From contig JAGFBZ010000817.1 in NCBI GenBank assembly GCA_018398805.1, forward strand, positions 2,932,504 to 2,996,503: a stretch of 64,000 nt of DNA, read 5' to 3'. The notes beneath the pieces were generated by a model. It ran no database searches. It was given only the letters and a program-made list of their open reading frames with translations, and had not been told where the DNA came from. Made by a program: the position numbers and the translations under genes. The DNA is from Hirundichthys speculiger. Its lineage: Eukaryota > Chordata > Actinopteri > Beloniformes > Exocoetidae. Below are positions 23,581 through 36,010 of the stretch, one piece after another. Numbering within the stretch: the stretch's first letter is position 1; each line of letters starts with the position of its first letter.

Positions 23581-25400
23581 AATAATAATAAAAAAAAGCA
23601 TGTAATTACAGATTACAATGTTTTTCACATGGACATGTGTTCACCAGTGATACATTTTGGCAGAAAAAAATGGAAAAAAGCCAGAGTCTGGTATGTAAAT
23701 TTCTGTCCATGGATGCAATAAAGTAATTTTCACAGGACAAGAAAAGAAGACAAACAGACTTCTCTTTACTTGTTAAATTGCAACCAGTGGGAGAGGCTCT
23801 CTTAAAATATAGTTGGTGCTTTTATTTAAGTGACATTTCAATGATGGTAAAGACTTTCAATGTTAGATATAAAGGTGTCAGTTGCAACAATAATATACAG
23901 TAAATGGCCATGAAGGCTCACAGTAAATATGGTACTGATCTGTGACGTCTCCCATCAGTTTCCACTGAAGACAATTCAAAGCTCAAAGATGCTTCACTTT
24001 ATTCCAAGGACACAGTTTCATTGTCGTTGGGTTTTTTTCTTTATGTTGCTTTCCCCCTGTAGGTTAAAGATAATAGAGCGGTTAATTTCAATAATTTAGC
24101 ATCTGGTGCGTTTTCCAATTTATCTGCTGATTCCTTTCAAGGGGATTAAGCACATCTGAGGTATTAGAGGCTGTATACTACAACATGACAACAAAACATG
24201 AGTAGATATGAATCAATCTGAGCCTCAAAAAACCACCTTCAGCCACTCCTGCCATTCAGCTCATCGTTGATGATGAGACAAGAGAAAATCTCAGCAAGAT
24301 GGTAAACATTCTCTCTACAAATGATCAGCACATAAACACAGCCTTGGTGGTGATTGGATATTTATGTCAGCCTGTACTGTAATCCACTTGCAAGTGTGAA
24401 ATGTGAAAGCGCGTGTGTGTATTTCTATTTCTGTGACCTTGTATTCAAGTATCACTGAAGCCCTACAAGGCTGGCGTCAGTGTGCGTTGTTCTCGCCTTG
24501 GCATGTCGGCGTGGCCTCGGATGCATGCAGCAGCGTTCCCCAGACTAGTGGCCTACGCCGCCGTTGGCCACAACAGGCATTTCACATGGCAGTGAACACA
24601 TCCAGACCTAAGGTCGGGTGCTTGACGTCAGCTTCCACTTGACTTCTTTTGCTTCTTTGAAACACAGGCTCTCTACCAGACACACACACACACATTTCAT
24701 GCAATGGAGAGCACTCATGTGTATAAGTGAGTAGACATTATATACTGCAAACATACCGAACAGCCGTCTCTCTTGTCTGTGACTGTGTCATACGTGCATA
24801 AACACACCGTCTCCCTGCCGTCATACTGATAAATGGAGTAGTCCTGCAGGTTGTGCATGGTTGGTATCAATGAGCAGGTTACCATAGAAATCAAGAGACA
24901 GCTTTGATAGTTTAAGAGAAACAGAAAAAAAGCTGTCAGACTGCATCCAATCACAAGGAAAATTCCAGTCCAGATTTCAACGCTTCACATTAAGAAACCA
25001 GTGGTGCCTTTGAGTTGTAGCTACACTTTGTTGTAGTCTCCTATATGGGTGAACGAGTCCAGAGTTGAAGGAGGCTGAGAACTGACTCAGGAATGAAGTT
25101 AGTTTGTAAGAACAAGAGCTACAACCTTAATGAAAGAATGAAGGTATTGTTTATCTTAAAAGTTTAGTTTAAGTTTTTTAATGAAAATACCATTAAGTTT
25201 GTGTCATGTTGCAGCATAAGGATCAGTGTGATGAAAAACACTTTAAAAACAATGAGTAAAAGTTAGAGGCACAAAAAGGATGCATGACCACATAAACAAT
25301 GCATCATATATATATATGGTTAAGTAATGATTCTCATTTGGAGAAGTAACAGGATAACAGTTGTGTATGAGCTTTAACCCAGATCTAAATGGTGAAATAT
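23581..25400. other. No gene recognised
   Basis: About 1.8 kb. A GC-richer patch at 24400-24640 has a 79-codon open frame with no recognisable domain. A short CA repeat sits near 24680. Confidence 0.4.
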
Positions 25401-25408
25401 GAAGGTCT

Positions 25409-25891
25409 CATGGGGGAGGCTAGCCCTTTTTTAGGGGTGCTTCAGCACCCCAAAAAAATGGAGTAAGAAATGTTGTTATTCTAAAATTTTAGTTCGCATT
25501 TGACAAGCTTAGATAATGTCCAAAACTTAATCCATAGTTTGTGGTTTAAGTTTATATTTTAAGAATGAAAATAAAAACGACCCCGCCTAATGGTATTGTC
25601 CTCTTCTCACTAACGTTACTTCTCCTCTTCGTTTACCGTTTACCAGCTAGCGCGTTAGCTCAGTTAGTATTTCAAATTTCATTGAAATTTTCAAAGATTT
25701 GCATGTTTTCCAGTCAGTTTTTTTTTCCCAAAAGATTATGCTCTTCTCTCATAAATGTCATAATGATTATCCAAAATTATTTTTCAATAAATGTTTTTTG
25801 CTTTTGTGTGAAAAAAGGTGGGGTTATGGGTTGTGGTGGGGCTCATTGGGTGGTCAGCACCCCTAAAGCTCTGACCCTAGAATCGGCCCTG
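25409..25891. mobile_element. hAT MITE with perfect 8-bp duplication
   Basis: GAAGGTCT stands at 25401-25408 and 25892-25899. Ends: 'catgggggaggctagccc' at the left; the reverse complement of the right end begins 'cagggccgattctaggg'. Both ends then share a subterminal 'aggggtgct' block. No transposase; the 114-codon open frame inside is non-coding. Confidence 0.85.
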
Positions 25892-26147
25892 GAAGGTCTT
25901 ATATGGTAATTACTGGACATGACTTCAGTGTCATCACATTGCAGAGTTGTTGACTAATTATATCTCTGAGTTACTCCAAATCTACCTTAGAAATAAACTT
26001 GCATGAACTATTAGTAGTTATGCATACCATTTTAAGTGACACTAAGGTTTGTTCCAAGTGAACATATCAGTTTAAGTTTCATTTGAAGAAATATTTGATT
26101 ATATTGATGAAGGGTCCTTTACCTCCCATCGTCTCCCACCCCTAAAA

Positions 26148-26226
26148 TCCATCCATCCATCCATCCATTACCTATACCCCCTTAATCCTATGCAGGGTCA
26201 CGGGGCGGCTGGAGCCTATCCATCCC
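26148..26226 (-). repeat. DANA/mermaid-type SINE, 3' end only
   Basis: On the minus strand it reads 'gctccagccgccccgtg', 'accctgcataggattaag' and a GGAT repeat. This is the 3' portion of the abundant fish tRNA-derived SINE; the same text occurs at 34503-34703 and 35925-36010. Confidence 0.7.
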
Positions 26227-26259
26227 TATAATCTGCAAAAAAAAAAAAAAAAAACAGAG

Positions 26260-29200
26260 TAGCTTTGGACATCCACCTCTAATGACCACTAACCCTGGCA
26301 CCATTTGTTTATATCTTGAATACCAATAGATTGTATTGAATGTTCACTTTGATTCAAACTGCCATCTTGAGCACGGATAAGGAGGCAGGTGACCTCCAGC
26401 AGAACCAGGCGAAAGGTGCTACTGCATCATGGGAACGCCCTCTACCAGTCTGGGTCTACAGCAGCTTAACTTCAGAATGGATGGTTCGGGGTCACCCATG
26501 CCACTCCTTAACTATACACTTTATCAAAAAGGAAAGTTTTAAGCCTAATCCAAATTTTGTAAAGAAGGCTTCACAGTTTTCACCAGAGATTGCTGGGATT
26601 GTTGAGCGCACTCCTGCCACAAGAAAGGAATGAATGAAATTGGATGGAGCCTTTCCCTGCTGTCACCAGGCAACAGGTGGGGTGCTCTTCTGAGAGGTTA
26701 CCTTCCATCTCAGGGCCACACAGAGACAAATTATAATTTCAAAATCCAGGTTTTATACTTGCTGACTGTTCTGATTGTTTGCCTTTGGCTGGGTGATTGA
26801 GATTTTTTTTTTTTCTTTTTGATGTGACAAACACAGGACGTATATTCAAGTCTGATTTACCTGGATTTTAATGTTGCAAAATATCAGGTGACAATACCAG
26901 TTTCTCCTTGGTGATGTACCAATTGAGGAGGTTCAGAAAAGCAGTCTTTCACCTACAGTATTCTACAGATTATTTCAGCAATCACTAAGTTTTAAATCTT
27001 AAGTGAACAAGTTTTACAGCTGCTGGTCACCTAAGTTATATCAGTATTTATAGATTACCTGCACAGTGCACAGTGTTTGAAGTGCAACTATATGCAATAA
27101 GTTCTACCAATTTTGACCATGTGAATTATTTAAAAACAGCTCCTGCTTTTCCTAAAACAGTGTCTTTCACAGAGTATCCTTTTTTTCTTTTTTTTTTTAA
27201 ACAGAGGATGTTCTGTAAGGGTTTTCACATGCAGATGGTAATTACAACTACCTTAGATCACATAGATCACATTTTAGGATGAGCGTGCTTATTTAACTTT
27301 TTTGTGCTTGGAGAGGACAAGAACATCCATAGGGCATATTAAACTTTTATTGTTATTCCCATTACTGTGAAGGACAAGTACAAAAATGAGTTACATTGCA
27401 AAACTAAAAGCGTCCTGACTTCTATGTAGTTTGTGTCCAGGATAAAGGTCCACAATATGCTTTCCATCAGTACTTAAATTAGGCTGCATGTGTCTGTCCA
27501 TAGTCAGTGGGTGTTGAGTTAACTTTTACCCTTAACTTAATAAACAGTGTTTCAACTTCATCTAGCAGGAGTCTTCCTCACTGAAATAATGTACTTTTGT
27601 CAAAGAAAGGGTGAATGGTTCTTAGGGTGCACACATCCTAAGCAACTTGAACTATGCTCAAGCACGACATTCCTGGTCCATAGATGGGTTTGAAGGAGGG
27701 GTGCTTAGGCATGGTAACACATGTATATGGAGGAGAGCATGTACACAACATACTCATGACAATGTGTGCATGCCTGTTGTGTGCAACTGAGACTTGAGTG
27801 ACATGAATGTGGGAGGGAGGGATTTTCAGTAGTGCCTGTACATGGTAGAGTACAACTTTGCTGGGGTGAGTGTGCCCTTACTGAAAGTGATTTAGCTGCC
27901 AGTGTCCATTATGGCTCAGTTTAAACATAAATATCTTCATTTAGGTGGTCATGAAACTTGTTCTTGAACCACACTGACAGTCATGAGTCATGAGTCTGAT
28001 TTCTGTCCAACAGCGCTGTTTAATAATTGGACCAAGACTGCCAAGTCCACAGCTTGATTTTTTTTAACTAATTACATATGCTGGTTTGTGATATCTGGAC
28101 ATTGTCTTCAAAGCCACAAGATTGAACACTTCAATAATGATTCCCATTTAGTTTTTTTCCCTTGTTTTTAAAATGCTCCACCATTACTTTATTGTTTTTT
28201 TGCCAGTGATAGACGTTTGCTACAAGAGGGATAGGCATGAAAGTCAACTAGACAACTCATGTTTGAAATGTTTCTCAATATTTATTCATTACATCACTGG
28301 GACATTAGTGGAGTGTTATTTGTCAGCAGTGTCATCACTGCCTTTGAAAATGTTTTCTCAGGATGATATCAAAGTGATGAGTGCATATCTCCCCTGGAGT
28401 CTACAGACAGAAGCTCAGTTTTTGGAGGGCTGGAAAAGCATGTGGCATGTTGTGAGGAGCAGGGTGGTGGCAGGACAGTCCTGCCAGAGGGTGAGATTGG
28501 AATTTGCCATCCAAGATAAATGGCTCAGATTGGTAGAGTGAGTTTGGTAAATGGCATGTGGAGGGTGAGGCAGATCACAGGGTTTTTAACTTCAACCGTT
28601 TGCTTGTTTTTCTTTCTTTCTTTTTTAAACTTCAATAGTAGGAGATCAGCTTTGCTGTTACCAGGAACGGTAGTATTGGAAAACTGTTTCCATGAGCACC
28701 TGTGAAGAAATTCAGTGTACAAATGAATTCCTTTATTGTACAACTGATATTTTTTTAAGATATTAAAAAAAAAATTAAAGCTTGAAGGGAAATAATTTAT
28801 GCATGAGACCACAGCATAACATCTTGATTTTCAAGGCTGAAACCTTTGCAAAAGAACAATCAAGTCCAGTTCCACAAATGACCACTAGAGGCTCCAAATA
28901 CATCTCAGTTTCCACCCTCTGTGCTGAAATGTCCAAGAGCAGAAATAAACATACTTACAGCTGGGTGCAAAAAAATGGTTTTAATCTCTATAGCTAGATT
29001 TCACATCCATGACAGCTTAACAGAAGTAAAATTTTTATAAATCTGCTAAAATTATGTTAAACTACTAATTTATGCTAATTAGGGGGATTTTTTTTTTCAG
29101 CTCCACTGGAGTAGCAGCAGAAATGTGGCAAACAATTAACAGTCATCATTTTAGCTGCTTGGCACTTTCACTTCTGAGCTGTGAATAAAGACTAAAGACA

Positions 29201-29282
29201 GCATAATCACTCTGATTTTAAATATATATATATATATATATATATAGATATATATATATATATTATATATATATATATATAT

Positions 29283-29323
<41 letters not shown>

Positions 29324-32300
29324 TAAGCGGCAGTGACGGTATGATCTCCTTTTTGCAACATGTGTCACCTCGGTCACATCAAAATGGAAGATGGGAAGAG
29401 GGGACAGGTTATTTATTTATGTCTTTTTTGTGTCATTAGCTTTCACACAGTCTAAAGCGCTATCATCGGGCCTATTTCTATGAAATAACATAATGAATAG
29501 CATCTTTATCAGCTTACAAATGCACTTACAAATACTAAAACAATTTTTAAGTGGAAAAGAACAGCTTTAATGATGATCATTGACCCCCCGTAACATCGTG
29601 ATATAGATAATTCAGGAGAACCGAAATTCCAAAAAGACCTTTTTTTAACTCAAGTAAAATGTAAGAATCAACTACAAATCCATAAAACTGTTTATTTTCA
29701 ACAGGTATCTGCCATTAAAGTATTGATAGTAAAGTGTGCCATCCTAGTATTGCACAGATTTCTTTTGATTAATTTTTATTAAATACATAATGGCACAGTG
29801 AAAAACTTGTAGCTTAACTTGTTGTTAACCAGATGTTGTATTTGCATAATTCTAAGACCCACTATGATTATTTTTTATTAGGTTTTTACTCAATAAACAT
29901 AAGATTAAATGTGGGTTTACTGACTTTTTCCTATAACTACTCCCATGGAAACTGATTTATCCTTGGAAACTTTTGAATTGTAGTTGCATCAGGAGGAATT
30001 AATATAACCAATGGATTTGAAAAATGGTCAGTTATAATAACCTGATATGTGAGTCCAATAAAATGTATAGAGTTCCCTTTTAAATCCATGAAAGTATTGA
30101 GAGCTGAACAAAGTAGTTTCAAGCAAAGACAGTGTTGAAAGCAATCAGATTTATGAGATGGCTTTTAAAGGTGTCAACAAAACCAAAAATCGACCATAAA
30201 GCATGATTACTAAAGCCTTACAGGCTAAACTTCTTTAAAGACTATCACATTGTTAAAGTAAGCAGGTTTATGGTCTTAAAGTGGTCGCAAGAAGTGGAAC
30301 AAGGCACAGGATCAGGATATCCCATATTTCCTAGAAACAACAAGAAAGAAATTCACTGGTCTCGTATCTATTGGCAGTTACTGCTGGACTTCGTTTTTAT
30401 TTTCCATCTATGAATCATTTCCTGTACGTGACATATACGACACATTTTATTCATCACTGGTCTGGAAAAGCACCATCATAAACAAATCTTCTGTAGATAC
30501 GTGACTCAAAACACAACTCCACAAATGTGTATTAAAACGGCAGATTTCTTCTCTGCAGTATCAAGTTCAGAGTGGACTTTGCGGCAGTTCATCCAACCAC
30601 TGGCCTTCAGGTTTAAGGCCTGACAAACTCTGAAGTACTTAGAAGGAACATGCTTTAAAGTTTGTTAGTCCCGATGTGTAAAGATTGAGATTAGGTCAAT
30701 GAGTAGTTGACTGCAGTTGCTTCTACATGTGGTCGGGACCAGCGCAGTGCAGCTAAAAAAGAAATGCGTGTTTAAGGCTTGGCCATAAAGCCTCTAGTTG
30801 TCACTGGCCCATAACTCTGAAATGGACTGACAAATCCCAGTCATTTTGACTGTCTGGATACGTGCACAGTAAATCTCATGGAAACAGGAAGAAGTGCCTC
30901 TGATTAGTTTGTCTTCCCACGCTTTTTATGAAATTGAAACTGTAAGAAAACATAGAAATGTGATTATAAAACCCTTTATTGTGACATGACAGTTAAAATG
31001 AAAGGATTTAAGAGGAAATGTTCCATGACCTTTAAGTCCCAAGATGTGAGTAAAAACCTCAATTTGCTAATTATAGTGCATCCACTGACAAGGTGGTTTC
31101 AACTAGTTCACCGCCTCTCCCTGTCTATAAACTCTCGTGAGCATTGGTAATTCGCAGTTGTAAATATCGGCCTCTGAAATTTAATTTGGCTCATTGGGAG
31201 CTATTTTTAAGAGTTTGTCAATTGGTATTTTAGGTATCACCTGTGTTTGAAGCCTGCATGTATACTAAATTCCAGATTTTTACCTCACTTGCTTCATGGG
31301 AAATTGGCATGTGCAAGTTGAGCTCCTCCTATGAACAACATTTCTCGAATTTCGGTGCACTTATAAAAATGGCTTGCAGTTTGTCATGACCAGGTTTCAT
31401 TAAGACGCACTTGTGACATCACAAGGTAAAGGCCACAGGCCACGCCTTCAAGTTTAATTAGCACACAACTTGAAGTTGGATTGTCTCAGACTTGTCCATT
31501 TTCCTGCCCCTTTCATGAAGCTCAAAGAAACATTTAGGAAATAGAAAACTAATTATAAAGGCATTTGATTTGATAAATAATAGTGTTTTCACAATAAAAG
31601 CATTCATAATCATTAAAATATTGCAGTTATTCTGCTTTATTTGTGAAGTGGTAGCTCCTCCCCTTAGCCTCCTGTGCTCCTCAAGAAATCAAGGCTCTTC
31701 AAGAGCTGCATGTAAAAACAGAAGGCTGGAATATTTCTGTTGACTGCTGGGGTGAGACCCAGCTATTTAGTGACATTTTCATAGTCAATAACCACTTTGT
31801 TTAAAACTGGAGGCCGGCAGAGCATCTTAATCCTTTTCAGACTTTGCCAGATGTTGTGTATGAGATCTTTTTGCTCAGAATGATTTAGAGACTGTAATCG
31901 ACTCTCCCAGAAATATGCTGTTTGTTCTTCTTACTTTCTGGCTAACATGATGAAGAAAAACTCAAAACTAATAATAAGCAAAAGACACATTTGTAGTGGC
32001 AAACAACATCAATCAAATCCAGTGCAGTTATTGTGTTTGCTGACACTCTTGCCCTCTCCAAGAAACATGGGAGCCAGTTGAGCGGTTGCACCGCTGCTAT
32101 TTAATTTCATCTGTGTGGCATCCATGTTCTCTGACACAGACAGGCATTAAATCAGGCTTTTGTCAAGATTCCAGAGTGCTTCCCTTAGTCCGGATGCATA
32201 TTTGTTACCTTATCAGATAGACCTTTGCTGCTTTCAGAGTTTTTATCCACTGCTTCCACCATCCACCACACATGTGAAATCGAAAACAAAATCGCAGGTG

Positions 32301-34198
32301 CCGTATTACTTTTACATCTCTGCTGAGAGTATTGATGAGCTCTGGCAGCATCCAACCTATTAAGATGGACTTTTTTTTTTCCCAAAGGCCTATATAAAAT
32401 ATTAGTGTTTTAAGAAAACCTTTTCCACCCAGTCCCTCAGCATAAAAGCAAAACAAGATGCTAAAACTGCAGGGGTGAGTGGGTTCACTGGGAGTCATAC
32501 TGGTTTCCTGTCTTGATTGTGTCCAAGTGCCTCTCATCCTCTCTCTAAGGTGGACAAAATGACACGATGTACCGCACATCATGTAACAGTTTCCAGGTAG
32601 CTAATGTTCAGACGGTCGTCCCCTTGCAGCCATTCGCTCATGCTCCACGGGGTCTTGAACGTCAGAAGACATCTGTGGAACCTTGAGGGGGTTTTACTAC
32701 ATTGGCCTTGCTTCTGTTTACTGGCTGTGTGGGAAGAAACCAAATCCTTTGAGAGAAATTAACACGTTAGCACACAGAGATTTGAGGGCAGCTGCTTAAA
32801 AGCCATTTTTACAGTTAGATCTGCCAAGAAAAACAAAACCCAATACAGTGTCCCTTATGCAAGAAGAGAAGAGATGTCAGATGTTGTTAAGAGGCTTTAT
32901 GGTCTTTGTTTGATTTTCTATCAGTGCCATGTGGCTGAGGAATATAAAACAGCCATGTTTCTTCCACAACTGAAGGAACTTAACTCACAGACCTAAAATG
33001 ATCTCTGATTTGAACTTGAGCATAGTCTTAGGATAATTTTTTATGTGTGTCTGTGAAGATGCTGGATGTAAAATCTTTGGTTCAGCAGGTTTTAAGAATC
33101 CTTTTTGGGACAGAAAGCTCTCTATCCATGACTGAGATCGCAAGCCATAATTGCAGATTCCCTCCTACCTTTACCAGGTGAAAACCCTGTTTTAGCTTGA
33201 GAGTTACTGTCAGCTTTTGCTTACAAGGAAAAGTCATAAATGATCTTGAAAGGCATGCACATGGCAGTTCTTGCACCTGGTCTGCTCATAAGTATTTATG
33301 GGAATTTTCCTCTCAGAGCACAGAATTCAGTGAGGGGAATTATTAGAATGTGTCAGTGAACTGATTTACTAAACTTTGTTACACAATTAACTGCTAGATA
33401 TGCTGACAATAATTGCTGAAAAAAGAATGACTTAAATTAAACATCTGATGTGGCTTTGATAAGTAGAGTTTGCGAGAGGCAAAAGGACAGAGCTTGTGAG
33501 TGGAAAGGATTCTCCATTTGTGTAAATTCATTTGGAATGATAGAAGACAATGTTCTCAGAATATATATTGATTGATCTGAAATGTCCAACTGGGATTCAT
33601 GCAATACCTGCTGCACCAGAACATCTTGCATTTCCTCACATTTTGTTCTCAGTTTTTTATTTGTTTTCGTTGGCACATGATAACGTCTGTTGCTGCCATG
33701 TAATCGTTTCAATCTGGGTTGGCGCTGAATGTTGAAGAGTATGACTCCCAAATAACCAGAAGGCAGAGACGCACCATCAATATGTATTTGCATACCTTCA
33801 TTTTTTGGAATAATAGTTATCTATCAAGGGTGGACAGTAGGCTGTGACAAACACTGACTAATAGATTAGTCTAAAAGGTTTCATGCATGTAGTGAAGTCT
33901 CTCAGCTCCACCCCACCTCCCTCCACCTACTCCATCCCTCATCTCAAAAGAGTGTGCCTCTGATGAGAGATTTGTCATACAGCTTTGTTATACCAACTTC
34001 TGAGGTAAGGCAAATGTGGTGGAATTTAAAAATAAACAAAAATTTAAATTACGAAGCTAGTTAATTTTATGCTAATCTGGGTCTGTGATATCACATAACC
34101 CTCCAAATATGAATGACTCACTCTGTAGTGCATGTACTGTTAAGCTAATGGATAATTACTAGTAAGATATTGTATCCCATATAATATAGCCAATATAT
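26260..34198. other. Repeat-poor 8-kb stretch without recognised genes
   Basis: Apart from the TA/T tract at 29221-29319 and short homopolymers I recognise no transposon family. Open frames up to about 125 codons (28173-28541, 32205-32582, 33437-33793) lack any domain I know. The region could hold introns, regulatory DNA or unrecognised small exons, which sequence inspection alone cannot separate. Confidence 0.4.
29221..29319. repeat. (TA)n followed by long poly-T
   Basis: About 60 bp of TA repeats with small interruptions, then a T tract of nearly 35 bp. A long A/T tail of this sort may mark a retrocopy, but no retroposon body was recognised beside it. Confidence 0.9.
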
Positions 34199-34417
34199 AT
34201 GTGCCTCTTCCTCTCTGTCCTCCATCCTCTCTGTCCTATCTTCCTCATCTCATCTTCCTTTACCCGGCTGGCCTTCAGCAGGAAGGTACCCCTTTATGAG
34301 TCAGGTCCTGCTGAAGGTTTCTTCCCTCTTAAAGGGGAGTTTTTCCCATCCACTGTTTGGTTTAAAGGTTTTTTGTCCATTGTTTCTTTACTTAAGATTT
34401 AATAATATTACTTATAG
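34199..34417 (+). repeat. L2-type LINE 3' UTR fragment
   Basis: Contains 'tacccggctggccttcagca', 'gagtcaggtcctgctgaagg' and 'cttccctcttaaagggg', collinear with the 3' UTR at 14680-14860. It ends at 'aataatatta', where a hAT-like end begins, so the terminal part was lost or displaced. Confidence 0.75.
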
Positions 34418-34418
34418 G

Positions 34419-34500
34419 TAGGGCTGTCAATTTCTCAAAATAATTAATCAGAGTAATCGCATGACTGTCAATAGTTAATCGTGATTAATCGCAAATTAAT
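34419..34500 (+). mobile_element. hAT-like element, left end
   Basis: Starts 'tagggctgtcaatttctc', followed by 'taatcgcatgactgtc' and 'gttaatcgtgattaatcgc', the familiar end of a fish hAT family. It is interrupted after about 80 bp by a SINE. Sequence after the SINE ('aattaaccgattaacatgc' near 34739) may be its continuation, but the right end was not located. Confidence 0.65.
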
Positions 34501-34502
34501 GC

Positions 34503-34703
34503 ATGTCAGGTTAATTGGTGGGTCTAAATTGCCCGTAGGAGTGATCGTGAGAGTGCATGGTTGTTTTTCTACATGTGGCCCTGCAGTGGACTTGTGACCT
34601 GTCCAGGATGTACCCCTGCCCTTTGCCCAGAGAGAGCTGGGATAGACTCCAGCAGATCCCCGTCACCCTGCAGAGGATTAAGCAGGCATAGATGATGGAT
34701 TAA
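34503..34703 (+). repeat. DANA/mermaid-type SINE, 3' half
   Basis: Runs from 'ggttaattggtgggtctaaa' through 'gacctgtccaggatgtaccc' and 'gctgggatagactccagc' to 'aggattaagcagg', the body of the common fish tRNA-derived SINE. The tRNA-like head is missing. Confidence 0.75.
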
Positions 34704-34790
34704 TTGACTTGAATTGAATTGGCCAACATCTGTGAATAATTAACCGATTAACATGCAGGCGTATCTGCAGCCTTGCATCGAGACACTGTC

Positions 34791-35924
34791 CCTTGGGCCC
34801 TACCAGCGGACCCCTGTGTATCTATAGTAACTTTTTAAAAGAGAGAAGACAGATCTTTACTTCTGAGGGAAGTACAAAGGCTGAATTTCTCTCATTCCAA
34901 GCGCTATGTGTCTAATATGTTACACCGGAAATGTTGCTTCTACAGAGAGAAAAATGCACTGAGCGTGCTCCGCTCAGTTTATATTTATAACGCAGCGCCC
35001 TGTTCAGACACGCTCATTGGGATTTAAGTTCACTTTGAGTTCACTTTGTAACGAACACAACAAGTCATTAACATGTGTGTGCTGAAATGCCAAGAGTGTT
35101 TTTTTCATTTGCTCAAAAACATTTTAATTTTATTGCAAGTGAGCAACACCATTATTTTTTTTGCGCTAAAAACAAAGAGATTGATTTGATGTCATGTCTG
35201 GCTGCCACTGGCAGCAACAATAAAGTTTTGAGTTGACAACTACACTTTTTACTTTAAGTGAAATAAAGTCTTTGTTGCGGTACTAGACATTCTGCAGCAG
35301 TCTGCCGTGTGAAGCCTCCACAGTGGCTAGCTATTTCAAGCTAAGGTCTAATATTCATGGGAGAAAAATATCCCACACTTCGTACCTCTTTGGCTGGGAA
35401 CTCTCTCATGGCCGTTTATTCTGCGCATGCTCACAACATATATCACAGTGCACGCACTCACGTTCAGCGTTACATCACTGCGTAGGTTATTTAACATGAC
35501 TTTGCCACTATTTATCAAATATGCTTAACAGTCTTCAATAAATAGAACAACATCAGAACACATACTTCTGGTCAATTGACGGTACATATTATGGCTCCAT
35601 TTAGCTAAAATGAACTAAAATGTAAAAGACAAGTTTTATGTATGAAATATATATAAAATTGTTGAACTAAAAGTTTGAAGTTACTGTTCACATAAATTAT
35701 TATTTAGAATGGTTTATATGTTTGTATATGTAGTTAAGTTTAATAGTGGATCTTAGGGGTTGGGTTATCACACCAGGAGCAAATTCAAAATGCTGATGAG
35801 AGAGAGAGAAAACCTTCCTTTCCTTTCTGAGTTCTTTCTTTTAAAAGCATCAGCATCAGCCATAGAAAACCCATATTGGTTGACCTCTGGTTTTAATTGT
35901 TTTATAATTACTGAGTATCCCTGC
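34791..35924. other. Unassigned; possibly internal hAT sequence
   Basis: Non-coding. It may include internal parts of the element whose end lies at 34419, but no right inverted end was located. Nothing else recognised. Confidence 0.35.
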
Positions 35925-36010
35925 TTCTTGCCCCAAAGCCAGCTGGGATTGGCTCCAGCAGTACATCAGTGACCCTGACTAGGAAGAAGTGGGTAGAGTA
36001 AATGGGTAGA
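35925..36010 (+). repeat. DANA/mermaid-type SINE, 3' end only
   Basis: 'gccagctgggattggctcc' followed by 'gtgaccctgactaggaag' and GTAGA repeats corresponds to the last part of the same SINE family found at 34503-34703. Confidence 0.6.

Noticed and set aside
24403..24642. 79-codon frame in a GC-richer patch
   Set aside because: Considered as an exon, but it has no recognisable motif and no clear acceptor/donor pair.
26148..26168. CCAT tandem repeat as a CRISPR-like or simple array
   Set aside because: It is the tail of a minus-strand SINE. No CRISPR-like spacing occurs anywhere in the window, as expected for vertebrate DNA.
28173..28541. 122-codon open frame
   Set aside because: No similarity to a protein family I know; a chance frame is likely in this unique region.
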